64,000 bases of DNA from Wolfiporia cocos (lineage: Eukaryota; Basidiomycota; Agaricomycetes; Polyporales; Phaeolaceae): contig JACCLO010000008.1 in assembly GCA_029448655.1 (NCBI GenBank), forward strand, positions 248,001 to 312,000, written 5' to 3'. Every line of letters begins with the position of its first letter. Positions within the stretch are counted from its first letter, which is position 1. The notes under the pieces were generated by a model. It did not search any database and was not told the origin of the DNA. It saw nothing but the letters and a program-made list of their open reading frames with translations. Positions 31,744 through 42,526 of this stretch are shown in pieces. The translations under genes and the position numbers were made by a program.

Positions 31744-34700
31744 CTACTGTACTGTCTGCCGTGTTCCGCCGAGTCTAGTTGATCGGCGAAGGGGTTGATT
31801 TGGGTCGGTACTAAGGGCTGAATATTTTGCCTTGTACTCGTCCAGTATCTCCTTAGCGTTAGCCAAATGTTCCTCGATTTCCCACGTGTCTTCCGTGGGT
31901 CCGGTGCCTTTCCAATGGATAAGGTATTCCCACCGGCCGCGTCGGTTACGATGGTTGAGAATGGCTTCCACTTCCCATTCTTCCGGGTCTTCCATTTCCG
32001 TTGGCTTGTCAGCCGCAGGAGAATGACTCTTTTGACCTTCGATGGTTGATTCCTTGTACATGACCAGTTTTGAAGCATGGAATACAGGGTGGTAAGCCCT
32101 ATATTGTGCGTCCATGTACACCTTGAACGTTACCGGTCCCAATTTTTCCGTGATTCGGAATGGGCCGATGTAGTGAGGGGCTAGACTTCTTTCGGTGTCT
32201 TGCCAACTTCGCACGTCCACGAGTACTTTGTCACCCACTTTGAAGGGGACAACTTGCTTCTTTTGGTCATAGTACCAGGATCATCTTTCGGCTGCAATTT
32301 TCATTGCCGCCTTAGCTTTCTCTTGTGCAGAGAACCGTGTGTTTGCAATTTCTACTAAGTCTTTGTTTCGACTTGGTTCGAAACTGCTTGGTCCAGCAAT
32401 GGGGTGACGACCTAATTCCACCAGGAACGGAGATTCCTTGGTAGTTTTGCTGGCTGCATTATTGTACGCAAATTCCGCTGTTGGCAGGAACTCCGACCAG
32501 TTATCTTTTTGGTACGTGTTGATGTAGCACCGCAGATACTGTTCGAGTATTTGATTTACTCGCTCGGTTTGTCCGTCTGCCTGCGGATGGTACGCAGTAG
32601 TCATCGACCTTTGAATTCCCAGCAGGGTGCACCATTCACCAAATAGTTTTGAGGCGAATTGTGTTCCTCTGTCCGATACTATCTGTTTCGGTAACCCGTG
32701 TAAGGGATATACCTTTTGATAGAGTATCGTCGCTAGGTCTTTCATTGAGAAGGTATTTTCTATTGGGAAGAACCTTGCTCTTTTGGTCAACCGATCTACT
32801 ACGACCATGATCGCGTCATGCATTCCCGATGGGGGTAGCTGAGTAATCAGGTCTATTGTCACCACTTCCCACGGGCCTGACGGCACCGGTAAGGGTTGCA
32901 GGGGGCCGTACGGCTTCTGCGGGTGGTTCTTCATACGTTGGCATGTGTCACATCCGTCTACGTATTTTTTGACATAAACGAACATTCCGGGCCACCAATA
33001 GTTGTGGCTTAGCAATTCGTACGTTTTGTAGCGTCCGAAATGCCCAGCTGACTTGTGATCGTGATGATACTCGACCACTTGCCGTCTGATGTCCGCTGGT
33101 GTAGCTGGAACGTAGACTTTGCCTCTTCGGAGGAGTAACCCTCCTTCGTAGTTCCATTCTGATAGGTCTTTTTTGAATCCATGAGGGCCGGATGAGAGCA
33201 GCTCCTTGTAATCTTTTGTGACCTTGTCGTCTAGCAACGCTTTGCGAATCTCTCGGAGTATCGATTCATCTTCCGATTGTGGGGCAGCATGGGAGGTATC
33301 AAGAGCCATTGCCATGTACTCTTGCTCGAACCACTCAGGTTTCAGAAGAACCTGGTCGTGATTATCGAGATCCACCCCCTCCTCATGGTCTGGCCGCCTG
33401 GACAGAGGATCCGCGGTTAGCATTGTTTTGCCAGGTTTGTGCTTCATTTGGAAGTTGAAGCGTGAGAGGTACAGTGCCCAGCGGGCTTGTCGTCTCGTCA
33501 GTTTTTGCGCCGTTTTGAAATAGGTCAGGTTTAGGTGATCCGACCATATCTCGAATTTTTCAGGGTGTCCCTCTAGGTAGTGTCGCCACTCCTCTAGAGC
33601 CCTGATGACAGCCAACATTTCCTTGTCGTAGATCTCGTAGTTCCTTTCCGGGGCACTTAGCGATTTGCTATAGTACGCCACGGGGTGGAATTTTTTATCC
33701 GTAGGATCTAACTGAGATAGTACTGCTCCGGTAGCGAAGTCTGACGCATCTGTTTCTACGCGGAAAGGCTGATTGTGCGACGGGATTCGAAGCACGGGCG
33801 CTTTGTTAAATGCTTCCTTTAGGGTTTGGAAGGCATTTTCCTGCTCGGCGTCCCAATGCCAAGCTTCTGACTTTTTGGTCAGCATGGTGAGTGGTTTGGC
33901 TATTCTTGAGAAGCCTTCTATGAATCGCCTGTAGAAATTGGCAAATCCAAGGAAAGCTTGAACCTCTTTGACCTTAGTAGGTCTAGGCCAGTCCTGAACT
34001 CCGGCGTACTTCTTTGGATCCATCATAATGTTTCCATCGGAAATAATCATTCCTAGGTATTCGATGGATGACTGTTCAAAGAAGCACTTTTCGGGCTTTG
34101 CATACAAGTCCGAGTCCTTTAGGGTTTGTAGAACCCCTTTGGTAAGTCGCCGATGTTCCTCCATATCATTCCCGAAAATCAAGATGTTGTCTAGGTAGAC
34201 AACCACCTTGCCGGTCCGAATGAACGGTGCGAGGATAGAATTCATCATCGCTTGGAACGTTGCGGGGGCATTGCAGAAACCGAAATACATTACCGTTGCC
34301 TCGTATAGTCCACGGTGTGTAATAAACGCCGTCTTCCATTCATCACCTTCCTTGATGCGGACATTGTTGTATCCCCATCTAAGGTCTATTTTGGTGAAGA
34401 TGGTCGCATGGGACAATTGATCGATTAGGTCATCGATCCGAGGTATCGGATAACGATTTTTCACGGTTATTTCGTTTAGCCTCCTGTAATCGACAACCAT
34501 CCGCAGTCCTCCATCCTTTTTGTGGACGGAGAAGACCGGGGATGCCATTGGACTTTCGGATGGTCGAATGTAACCCTTCCATAGTTCGGTGTCTATCCAC
34601 TCATCCAGGCTATTACACTCTTGGGGAGACATTTTGTATGGTTCTACCGGGGGAGGAAGCTGCGCATCTGGTTCAAGCACTATGGCGTGATCCCAGGGCT

Positions 34701-35533
34701 TCCGTTCCGGCATCCTCTCTGACGCCTTTTGTGAGAACACCGTTGGCCCATACTCTTGGTATTGTTCGGGCACTAACAATCGCCATTTTTCAATGTCAAT
34801 TGGTGGTGTGTTTTCCTCACGGTCGTCTGCTTCATCGAGGTCTTTGTCAAGTACCTCGGCTACCAACTGTGTCAGCAGGTTCATTTCCTCGTCGTCAAGG
34901 GTTGCCACCCAAGCGATTAAAGGATTTTCGGGGTCCTCCTCTCCTAATATGTCCACGGGAGTGTCCCAAATCGAATTTACTTCGATGATTTCCTTTTCTG
35001 GGAGTTCAACTGCTTCCTCCTCAGAAGGGCGGTTACCCTTTTTTCTGGCGTAGGGTTGGGTCGTGTGTACAGCGTGCATATTCCATTTCTCCCTTCCTCC
35101 AATCAAAGGTAGGATTGTGGAGATGTAACCAGTCATAGCCAAGGATTAGGTTTGGTTCTAGGTGCATGACCGTCAGACCTATCTTTTCCTTGTGTGTGCC
35201 ATGTTGCATGAATGCTTTTACTGATTGCGTTAAGCAGCCGGCGACGTTTTCTGTTCCGTCTGCATTTGTAACCGTAATAGGAAACGCTAGTTTGTCGGTG
35301 ACCAGCTTATGTTTATCGACCAATCGTTGTGATATGACCGATATGGTTGCACCGCTGTCGATTAAAGCCAGAGCCTGCACTTTTTGCCCATATACCCAGA
35401 GTGTTACTTCGACACGGAAAGATCGAGCGAAGTCGCGCGCATCGTTGCCAAAAATATGATACATTGACTTGAATACACTCTTTACAGTGGGTACAGGACT
35501 AAAATTACACGGGAGCACAAGTGGGCAGGTCAT
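31744..35533 (-). pseudogene. pol: pol of A2: protease to chromodomain
   Basis: It starts at the ATG overlapping the gag stop (35531-35533). The protease motif ALIDSGATISVIS is intact. An extra C near 35055 shifts the frame soon after the protease. Then RT (YLDN at 34186-34197), RNase H and integrase run in one frame to a TGA at 32281-32283, at the same Trp codon as in A1. The chromodomain follows in frame (about 31820-31990). From about 34950 down to the stop the translation is identical to A1, while the ~60 residues before that differ at several places. A3 differs from both along the whole length. Confidence 0.9.
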
Positions 35534-36622
35534 CACATGTGCTCGGTGGGAAAACCCGAGGCAGAGCTTCCGTAGATGCCCAGGGTGTTTGCGGAGTCGG
35601 CTATCCGCTTGCAAAGCCAGGGCAGATGTGTCCTGATGGAGTCGCCCGACGGTGTAGGCGCAGTCGAAGTCGAACCAGTCGACTGGGTCTGGACGGGGCT
35701 GGTGCTTTCTGCCGATCGCACCGAACTCCCGCTTTGCTCCTCATCGCTGATGCGCGTAGTGGGGGCCAGAGGAACCACCTCTGGTTGCTTCGGAACGTTG
35801 GTCCGGATGGTCCCTACGGTGGCTTGGGGGGACTCATCTTCGTCGTCAGTCACCAGTTCCTGGGTGCTGACAATTCGGACCTTGTATTTCTTTTTCGGGT
35901 CCAATTTCTTCTGGCCCGACTGTTGCGTTCCGCTCGATGAGCCTGTCGGCTTCGTCGTTCCGCTTCCACTACTGGCCGGCTTGGCTTCCTTCGGCTTGTT
36001 CTTAGGGTTCTCAGGACAGTCGCCCCATTTGTGTTGTCCAGGGTGCTTGCGACAGTCCTTCCCGTAAGAGCCGGTTTCCTTTGCCTTGCCTTTGCCTTTG
36101 TCATCAGCCTTGGCAGGCTTCGACGCAGCTTTTTCGGCGGTCTTGCCAGACCCCGACGACTCCTTCTTCTTTTCTTCCTCAAAGATCTTGCCTTTGAGCT
36201 TATCCGGGTATTGCCTCTTGTAGAGGTCAATGGCCATATCGAGGTAAACCTCCCAGTCGGTCGGCATTGTGAAGCCAGGCACCAATTCCAGGGTAGCGAG
36301 GGTCTCTCGCACCTTTTCCGGGAGGATCCGTTTGATGTGACTGAACAACGTCTTGTTGTCAGTCTCGGCCAGACGAGCCAGGGTCCTGAGCTTCTGTGCC
36401 CAAGAAAAGAAGTCCGATTGGAGCTTCTTTTTCCCTTCATCTCCGAAGTACCCTTCAATCTCCTTTTTGGCAATCTCCTTGTCCGTCTTCTTGCCGTACA
36501 CCTTCTCGATTGTTTCCGCAAACGTTTTCCAGGTGTGCCCCGAGGTTTGTCCGGCGGCGATTTTATCAACTACCGGCGACATGTACTGGTAGGCCTCGCC
36601 TGTAAGCCGTAGCAGGGCTTGG

Positions 36623-37712
36623 TGTCACAGATTTATCTGGGACTTACAGCATTTTTCCTATGATTATAGCAATTTACCTGGGATTTATACGTCTAACTAC
36701 AAGTTATCTACGGGTTAACTCCCATTGCCACCACGACAAGCTCTTAAACGGGCTTATCAACCACATGACCAGCTTACGTAATGCTACGGTACAACCACGT
36801 CCAATAGCAACACTACAGCTACGTCATAATGGTCTTGCCCGTCAGAGCAAGACCAGCCACGTCATAGATCATAGATCATAATGATAGGCCGAGCGCGGCA
36901 CGCTCGCATAATAATGTCCACATGTACAAACAGTGCCTCGCGGCCTTGTACTATTGGGTCGGCCTTCACGGCTTCCCACCGCCATAAAATCCTTGATCAC
37001 AATGGCACCTCAGGCGCGCCACGCCTTCGCATAATAATGGCAACACGGCCAAATAGCACTATATTAGCACCAAGGCAATATCGCTATAGGCTCGGCCTTC
37101 TCGGCCATCCCACGGACTCGGCGCTCTCCAAGTCCCGGGCTTCTGCCATCACGGCGTTGCCCAAACACCGGACCTCGCCTCACGGCTAAGTCCAACACAT
37201 GCCCCGGTAACCATCCGGACCGGGCTGTAACACATGCCACGGTACTTCCCGTCCAATGGCATAACGACCTCGGCGCCTTGCCTTGGTCATCCAACGAAGA
37301 CCGGCCAATCGCCATTATACCTCACGGTATCCGGCTACCAGCTTCCCCTATACCCGGGCTGCGCCCGCGTTCTAACAATAACATACACAAATCCCTCTCA
37401 TACGATTGGTTCGGCCATTAGGGCCTTGCCACGGCCATTCTATGTAGAGTCCATAAACAGTAGATAAGATAAGCTTCGCCACTTGGCAAAGCCACATAAC
37501 CCGGAAAGGTAACGACTAGTTAGTAGCACGTGACCTTCCCATAAAAATGTATATAACTAGGGGCTTGACGCCCTATAACTCTAGTTCTATTATTCTCGGC
37601 TTGCGCTGTAGAATAACTCTCACCATCCTGCTGCGCTGGTATTGCCTCCTCTCTAAGTCGCCTTATCTCAAGAATATAGGCACTTGGTGAGTCCCACAGG
37701 CGTACTGTGTCA
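36623..37712 (+). mobile_element. Solo LTR-D (1090 bp)
   Basis: It begins tgtcacagatttatctggg and ends gcgtactgtgtca, flanked by perfect duplications CTTGG (36618-36622 and 37713-37717). TATA box atgtatataac near 37547, followed by ctagttctattattctcgg. The right ~215 bp match 1-218. Confidence 0.92.
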
Positions 37713-37873
37713 CTTGGTGAACCTTGTCTTCTTCGAGGGTCACCTTGGCATCTGCGAAATACATGCCCATTTTTTGGATCCACTCTTTTGACGAGATGGA
37801 GTCCTTAGGGCCCGAGAATTTGGGCGGCTGAGTCGGTTTGGTCTGTTGGAAGTTGACCGTTGTGGCAGCTGCT

Positions 37874-38450
37874 TGACACAGACTTACAGAGGCTGTGCGA
37901 CCTGCTATAGGCAGGGGAGAACCCCCAAGGTCTTGCGACGAGATGACGGCGAGCAGCGATGTATGCAGAGGCATTCCCGCGGATATGACTTGATCATCGC
38001 ATAGGATACTTGCATAGTCGAGTCGCTACCAGTCAAGCAGTAGAGGATGCCCTAAGGCGAGTCGCACGGCGCACATGTGAGAGAGGAGCCAGAGGCCCAA
38101 ACGTCGAGAATCTTAAGGATGGGGAGTAAGCCCCATTCCTGTCGTATCTTATATACATGCGAGAACGGTACGCTAAGTGTCTACCCTTAAGTGCTGGCCT
38201 GTGCGCAGCACCGCCCTAACGGCTGAGGTAAGTAAGTACGTAAGCGAGACATGTGATACATAATGTGACCGTGGCATGAGTACCTGAGGCGCGCGCTACC
38301 CTACAGCGCTAACCTAACAATCAGGTGACCTCACAGACTCTGAGACGTACGTGGAGGTGGCTGAGGCCCAGAGGAGCGGCGTACGCCTAGCGCCGCCCGT
38401 ATAACCTATAGCGAGGGTTGTTACTATATCCCCCTGGATATTCTGTGACA
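37874..38450 (-). mobile_element. Solo LTR-E (577 bp)
   Basis: On the minus strand it begins TGTCACAGAATATCC and ends GTAAGTCTGTGTCA. The flanking pentamers CTGCT (37869-37873) and TTGCT (38451-38455) differ by one base, a slightly decayed duplication. A TATA-like segment (gcatgtatataag, minus strand, near 38152) is present. I see no second copy in the window. Confidence 0.85.
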
Positions 38451-39508
38451 TTGCTGGCGCGGCTGCCGGTGCGTTTTTTAGAGCGGTTAACTCCGCTTCG
38501 AGTTGGTCGATTCTATTAATTAGTGCCGTGACCTGGGCACCGCTGGGTCCCACGGTTGGGACTGCCGGACGCTTTTGCAGTAGCGCGATATCTTTTTCTA
38601 TGCGGACGAACCGATTTTCGGAAAGGGTGTCTAATTGTTGCCGCAAACTCTCCGCTTCCTCTAGTGCTTCGATTCTATTTTGAAGCACCTGATTGTGGCT
38701 CCGAATCTGGTTGGTCTTGTTCCAGACCGTTTCCAAATCCGTGTCCACCCGGCCTTTGTAGGCCGCGAGGTTGCTGTAGAGATGGTTCTTGGCTTGGTAC
38801 AGCGCCTCTCTGTAAGCTTCTTTTCCCACCTGCAGAACTTCGTCTGAGGCGGCCACTTCCAGAGTGCGCTGCAACCTTCCCATCAGTTCGTTTTTGCTCC
38901 TTTCGGGCTGCGCGACGATTTCCAGAGTCCTCCTTTCATAGGAAGGGAGGAGGTCAGGGAGCGATCCGAATAGGGGCTCCGTGTTGACCTGTTCCTCCGG
39001 TCGTGGAGTCTCGCTGCCTTCGGGGGTAACGACTGCGCGGCGTGCGGGTGTTTCCGGGTTGAAGAGCCTGGCGGCTCTTGTGCGTGGCAACGCTTCCTCC
39101 TGCGAGTACCAGTGGACGTCACGGTAGTAGACTATGAGGTCCGCTAGGGAGATGGCGGTACAATAGTTGTCCCACCTCCACCACGAAATGTGGTTCCTAG
39201 TCGAATCTTCCCCGTAGTACTTGATGTACGCTGTATGGTTCACGTTCAGGGATGGGCGCACATGCGCCGGAATTGAGTTGAAGGAGGTTACACTCCCCCT
39301 AACTCTGATGCCGAATACGACTCGCAGGTAGTCCATCAAGCAGGTTTGCTCTCCGGGCCACGCGTGCTTGCCGACGGCGGGGCGGTAGGCCGTAGCCACC
39401 TTGTGGGTGTTGTACAAAGCGCCTTGGACGATTGTGTAAGACACCATTGCTGGACAGTATTTGTCAACTTGAGTTATTTTCTTCCTTAAACGATAATTCA
39501 AGAAAAAA

Positions 39509-39590
39509 GTGCCTTTTCAGGACTTAAGTGCCTTTTCAGGACTTTTCGCAATCAATGCCATGCACCAAAAAAATGCCTTTCCAGGACTTT
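39509..39590 (-). repeat. Short direct repeats between ORF1 and gag (A2)
   Basis: Three copies of CCTGAAAAGGCA-type repeats (minus strand) correspond to those at 6470-6552. One copy reads cctggaaaggca. Confidence 0.65.
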
Positions 39591-39597
39591 CTATCTA

Positions 39598-40413
39598 CTA
39601 CAACTGGGGTTTGCCAAGGTCGAAGTCGAGACCGCTATGTACTAGGTGTGTTTTTAAGTACGTAGCGTGCTGTTTCACATCTAAGTTTCCAAAAATGTGC
39701 TCCACCCTCCTGAGATATTTTTCGAGGCGGCGGAGATCTTGGTTCTTCATAAAATCCTGATGGATCCTTTGCTCCAGGTGTGTGGAGAGATCGTCGAAGT
39801 CGGTGACGAGGGTGGTGAATTTTGCTATGATGGGGGCCGTGGTGGTTGCGTCGGGAACCTTCCATAGCCGGAAGAGGTTCTTGTGGGCAGCATTCATCTG
39901 TTTGTCGATTTCCAGAAACCAGTCCCACTTTTTCTCTGTGCAATGGACGTTCTTGGGGTTCGCAAGACCCCACTTTTCAACCCACTCGGCCGGCATCCTA
40001 AGCTCCTCCACTCTCTCCAACAGCGACTTCTTTGGGGGCTGGATTCGCTCCCGAAGACTCCTCACCATTCTCTCTTCCTCGACCCTCTTCCTGGCTGCCT
40101 CGGCGATTAGCTGATCCAGGCTTTGTTTCTGGATCCGAGCCTCGAGCTTCTCCTTTTGTCGGAGAAGCTTGTTGAGCTTCTTCCGCCTGATGTCGTTGAG
40201 GGCGGCCTCGTGGTTGACCCTTTGGATCTCCTCCGGGTCAGGGTTCGGCTTCCTGTAGAAGATGTCTTTGCCCTTTCGGGACTTTCCTCGCTTTGGGGCT
40301 GTGACTGCGGAAATGTGGTCTTCGAGCGATTTAGAGGAGGCAATGTGCCATTCCTCGCGCTCCCCCGTAGCGGCGTTTCTCGGAGTAACCGTGAAACGTG
40401 GTGCCTTCGGCAT
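39598..40413 (-). CDS. ORF1 of A2: intact unknown retrotransposon protein (271 aa)
   Basis: It runs from ATG at 40411-40413 (MPKAPRFTV) to TAG at 39598-39600 with no break, and is therefore the reference for the family. The N-terminal ~65 residues are basic. A Lys/Glu/Arg-rich, coiled-coil-like middle spans about 70-140. The core LPAEWVEK (EELRMPAEWVEKWG here) and HCTEKKWDW lie at about 148-175. A C-terminal region with THLEQRI and RRLEKYLRRVEH is probably helical. There are no transmembrane segments, signal peptide or zinc ligands. It shares its core motif with ORF1 of B1. Function unknown. Confidence 0.82.
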   Translation of the reverse strand: MPKAPRFTVTPRNAATGEREEWHIASSKSLEDHISAVTAPKRGKSRKGKDIFYRKPNPDPEEIQRVNHEAALNDIRRKKLNKLLRQKEKLEARIQKQSLDQLIAEAARKRVEEERMVRSLRERIQPPKKSLLERVEELRMPAEWVEKWGLANPKNVHCTEKKWDWFLEIDKQMNAAHKNLFRLWKVPDATTTAPIIAKFTTLVTDFDDLSTHLEQRIHQDFMKNQDLRRLEKYLRRVEHIFGNLDVKQHATYLKTHLVHSGLDFDLGKPQL

Positions 40414-40551
40414 GACTACGTAAAAGAAGTCTAAGTAAGCTATTCTAGTGGAAATTCACGCGGTCTTCTGTCGGGGCTTATCGTCGCTTCTTGATGTGTC
40501 GTGCGCTTATCCTCCGGCGTCAATGGGCGCTCCGCCCTCGACCGGAGTTAG

Positions 40552-40654
40552 TGTCGGCGACTGGATTGCGTCTCTCTCATGCTACCAGGTGGGGGATACA
40601 GCAGGTCGTCTTCCCTTGACGCCTGGGAATGCAGGATTTGGGGTATTACACCCC
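40552..40654 (-). promoter_or_regulatory. Conserved leader RNA element (A2 copy)
   Basis: Same order as in A1: hairpin GGGGTGTAATACCCC (40640-40654), CAAGGGAAG...CCTGCTGTATC (40595-40618), ATGAGAGAGACGCA, GTCGCCGACA (ending at 40552), read on the minus strand. Confidence 0.75.
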
Positions 40655-41095
40655 GCATGTGCCCACGCCTCACTCCAGTTAGGTGGCTGCCAGTGTTCAA
40701 ACCAAACCCATGCCCTGAGGGACTTAGAGGGCGCCAAGGCCAGAACTCCATCGTTCTGAAGCCGTATCGGCAGCGGTTCTAGGCAGGGCAACTCGTGCCC
40801 ACCATCCCAACTCTAAATAGAGTGGCCCCTGTACGCCTGGGGATAGGCGAGAAGGTCGTCTCCGGCCCGGTCAAGAAGTTACACCGTTGCCATCGATTAC
40901 ATATGGGGAAAGGCTTGTCAGCCAGTCCCCGGTTCCGCTTAAGCCTACGGTCCGGCTGTTTGCCCGAAGGCGATCCCCCAGAACCCACTAAGGATACCCC
41001 GCTGCCTGGCGGCGAGCGGGGGTGCGCAGACGGCGACAAAAAAACCCCTAAGAAGAAAAAATCCCAGACCCTCAAAGAGGGCGGGGGCGAAAGCA

Positions 41096-41106
41096 AGTTC
41101 TATTCA
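41096..41106 (-). promoter_or_regulatory. Self-complementary primer-binding site (A2)
   Basis: TGAATAGAACT (minus strand) lies 2 nt inside the 5' LTR and is complementary to AGTTCTATTCA of LTR-A, as in A1. Confidence 0.75.
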
Positions 41107-41108
41107 TA

Positions 41109-41728
41109 TAACACAAGATAACAACTTACTAGTTATTCTTGAGGGTTTGCTGGTTAGGCGAAGAGATAGTAGCTGTTAAGCAGGATACAACACGAGTGTT
41201 ACTTGATAGTATGAATGCAATGAATAGAACTGAGGCAATAGCGCTCAGCAAGGCTAGTATATATACATGATAAATAAGACCCCTAACAGTCTTATTAGAT
41301 AATACTAATGTCCGTATTTGTATGTACCAGTCCCCAGATACCTAAGTACTTAGTAATATACGATAAATACATATACCGATCAAAACCGGGATATAGAAAG
41401 GCGGCATAGGCCGCGCGAATAGCGTTTTGCGCTCTTGTCATTACAAAGACAGGGCGTGACCAAAGCCCGGTCCGCTGACGTTAATATGCTGACTGCTTCC
41501 GGACAGAATGTCCGATTGGCTGGAACTAGACATGTGACTGATGGTAACTACTAGTGATAAGATAAGACCGTCGCTATGGGAGATAACGCGGCCATCATTC
41601 GGCACGTATGTAACCGTTAACTTATGAACCAGATAAGCTAGTTATTGGCCTAGAAAGTCGTAGATAATTCGTAGAATTGCCGGAAAAATAGTAAGAAATA
41701 TAGGGAAACTAGGAGAATTCTTGTGACA
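41109..41728 (-). repeat. A2 5' LTR ('b' type)
   Basis: It is 620 bp. Its diagnostic variants match the A1 3' LTR (23272-23891), not its own 3' LTR. It is followed by TGTAG. Confidence 0.93.
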
Positions 41729-42526
41729 TGTAGGTTACCCTCAGACTCAACTTGGCCCTTCTTGCCTCCTTCAATCCTGCCTGGTGTACATGCAAGTGAG
41801 TGATGCACCAGGTGGGCTCTTGTGGGACAGTGCTTGTGTCAAACACATGACAATGTGGAGGGTGGTTGTGCATAAGTCTCCTGTAGATACTTGAGCAATA
41901 GTCAATTTGTACAGTGTCATAAATCATATTGTAGCAACTTGGCTGGTTCCCCAGCCTGGGCTTAGCATTTTAACCACTCACTAAACCTCAGTTTGATCTC
42001 AGGTCCTAGTGGCCTTGTCAGATGAATTTCGATAGTTGATTGCAGAGAATGTTGCTAATAGAGGGAAATATTGAAGCCATCCAAAACCTAAGCTGATATG
42101 GCAATCAATCAAGCTGGTGACAACACTGCAGATGCAGGAGATAACTCTGGCTTGGCATGGACAGCACGGAGTGGTGCATGCTATGTGTGACTTGGAGTTT
42201 CCAAAGTGAGGCACAGTAGCATGGACATCATGGAGTAGCTCCCATGACATTCTGTTGCTTTGGAATGTTTTGCTCAATACTCTGCACGTTCACCAGCAAT
42301 GCCTCAGAGAATCCTTACATGCATGCTTCATACATTGCTTGATATATCCTGCTCATTATGTTGGGGGAAAGTGCCCTGACCAATGGACAGAAAATTGAAT
42401 TCAAAGTGGTGGGTACAGGAGTGGTAATACATTGTATACATTACTCAGAGTGTCCTCGAACATACAGAAAGTATATAACTGCATACAATGTACAAGATAA
42501 AAATCAACATGAAGGAGGTATATTGC
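41729..42526. other. AT-richer intergenic DNA, no gene seen
   Basis: No open frame with recognisable features and no repeat. It is downstream of the CRN-kinase gene and probably includes its 3' untranslated region and terminator. Confidence 0.45.

Larger units (their letters stand above)
35533..39449 (-). pseudogene. gag: gag of A2, split by LTR-D and LTR-E
   Basis: ATG at 39447-39449 (MVSYTIVQG). The frame is open through the N-terminal domain and coiled coil to 38456, is interrupted by LTR-E (37874-38450), and continues to 37718. It is then interrupted by LTR-D (36623-37712) and runs on from 36622 to the stop at 35533-35535. Without the insertions the whole gag frame appears uninterrupted, the best gag of family A in the window. 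The A6 run that is A5 in A1 is intact here (38473-38478). The zinc-knuckle variant C-x2-H-x3-H-x4-C is retained. Confidence 0.88.
28751..41728 (-). mobile_element. Ty3/Gypsy chromodomain retrotransposon A2 with four nested solo LTRs
   Basis: This is the same family as A1, in inverted orientation. From right to left: 5' LTR (41109-41728), PBS, leader, ORF1, gag (split by LTR-E and LTR-D), pol, dUTPase (split by LTR-C), polypurine tract, 3' LTR (split by LTR-J). After removal of the insertions it is about 9.7 kb. Flanking pentamers are TGCAG (28746-28750) and TGTAG (41729-41733), which do not match each other but match those of A1. ORF1 and gag frames look open apart from the insertions. Pol has a +1 shift, a stop in the integrase and the ACAGT duplication. 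Confidence 0.95.
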
